This document shows, one piece after another, positions 51,265 to 51,567 of a DNA stretch of 51,567 bases. Numbering within the stretch: the first letter of the stretch is position 1; every line of letters begins with the position of its first letter. The position numbers were made by a program, and so were the translations under genes. Under the pieces are notes generated by a model that was not told where the DNA came from, did not search any database, and worked only from the letters and a program-made list of their open reading frames with translations. The stretch lies in assembly GCA_027452145.1 (NCBI GenBank), contig DAIDHB010000552.1, positions 1-51,567 on the forward strand, given 5' to 3'. This DNA is from Planctomycetales bacterium (GTDB lineage: Bacteria; Planctomycetota; Planctomycetia; Isosphaerales; Isosphaeraceae).

Positions 51265-51567
51265 TCAATTTCCTCTGCCGACGGCGCGACGAAGGCGAAG
51301 GCGCCGCCGCCAGGAGTATCCCAGCCCGGCCAGCAGGGCCGTGCCGGCCTGGATCAGGGTCGAGGGCTCGGGGACCGAGGCGGTGATCAGGGTGACCGTC
51401 ACCACGCCGTTCCCGCTCTGGACCCCGCCCGTGAGGAAGGTGGTGCCGGAGACGAAGTCGGTGGCCAGGTACGATCCGCCCCCGCCGCCGCCGGCGGCGG
51501 AGATTCCTCCGCCGCCGCCGGAATAGCCGCCGCCTCCGCCGCCGCCGACGACGCCGTCTCCGCCGCC
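51265..51567 (-). CDS. PEP-CTERM protein, Gly-rich, C-terminal part (start beyond the window)
   Basis: The minus-strand frame is open from the window edge to a TGA at 51265-51267 and gives 100 residues. The visible part begins with a run of Gly broken by Ser, Tyr and Ile, then SYLATDFVSGTTFLTGG and VTVTLITA. The end is a full sorting signal: SVPEPST, a helix LIQAGTALLAGLGYSW and a basic tail RRRLRLRR. It is the third PEP-CTERM protein in the window. The Gly-rich part resembles repeat regions of exported planctomycete proteins. Start and length are unknown. Confidence 0.85.
   Translation of the reverse strand, partial: GGGDGVVGGGGGGGYSGGGGGISAAGGGGGGSYLATDFVSGTTFLTGGVQSGNGVVTVTLITASVPEPSTLIQAGTALLAGLGYSWRRRLRLRRAVGRGN

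Overview
The window reads as chromosomal DNA of a high-GC planctomycete, most likely of the Isosphaeraceae (inference, no 16S gene is present). The grounds are a LEPR-XLL type N-terminus on a giant surface protein, a DUF1559 prepilin-like protein, three PEP-CTERM proteins, a CRTAC1 (ASPIC/UnbV) protein, a DUF1080 protein, and two ECF sigma factors that continue into a membrane segment and large C-terminal domains. No tRNA, rRNA or CRISPR array was seen.

Layout. 1-2011: tail of an IS630-type transposase, then a lipoprotein with a degenerate transglutaminase-like core. 2012-3297: a long gap without a convincing gene. 3298-14673: one 3791-residue exported protein, an S53 (sedolisin) protease fused to beta-helix repeats and five choice-of-anchor-Q modules, followed by a strong terminator. 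15091-23725, minus strand: csrA, a DUF1080 glycoside-hydrolase-like protein, a beta-lactamase-family hydrolase, a membrane protein translationally coupled to a TPR/FG-GAP/CRTAC1 protein, a small lipoprotein and a DUF1559 protein. 23949-27401, minus: mtnA, a His/Asp-repeat protein, alanine dehydrogenase and nadD. 27647-34718, plus: priA, a PEP-CTERM protein, and an ECF sigma factor/WD40 fusion. 34719-38746, minus: pgi, pgm and a histidine phosphatase, a probable hexose-phosphate cluster. 39002-43687: a small exported CxxCH protein, an ECF sigma factor fused to a cysteine-less TlpA-like domain, and a sulfide:quinone oxidoreductase. 43731-51567: metG, a PEP-CTERM protein, an aldehyde dehydrogenase, a Uma2 protein, ispG, a broken xisH with xisI, repeat arrays, and the end of another PEP-CTERM gene.

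The most interesting item is a pair of matching short intergenic elements, at 15436-15512 (minus, upstream of csrA) and 42323-42400 (plus, upstream of the sulfide:quinone oxidoreductase). Each has a sigma-70-like promoter with a 17-nt spacer, then at once a hairpin with the 9-nt loop TCAMGACGG, a shared block GGCTAYGGCGGCCCC, and a rho-independent terminator whose stem differs in sequence but keeps its pairing and a one-base bulge at the same place. They look like two members of a roughly 78-nt structured RNA family (free sRNAs or attenuating leaders) that I cannot assign to a known class.

Most genes are unrelated housekeeping or exported proteins. Functional links visible from layout are the DUF1080/hydrolase pair, the coupled CRTAC1/membrane pair, the pgm-pgi pair and the overlapping xisH-xisI pair.
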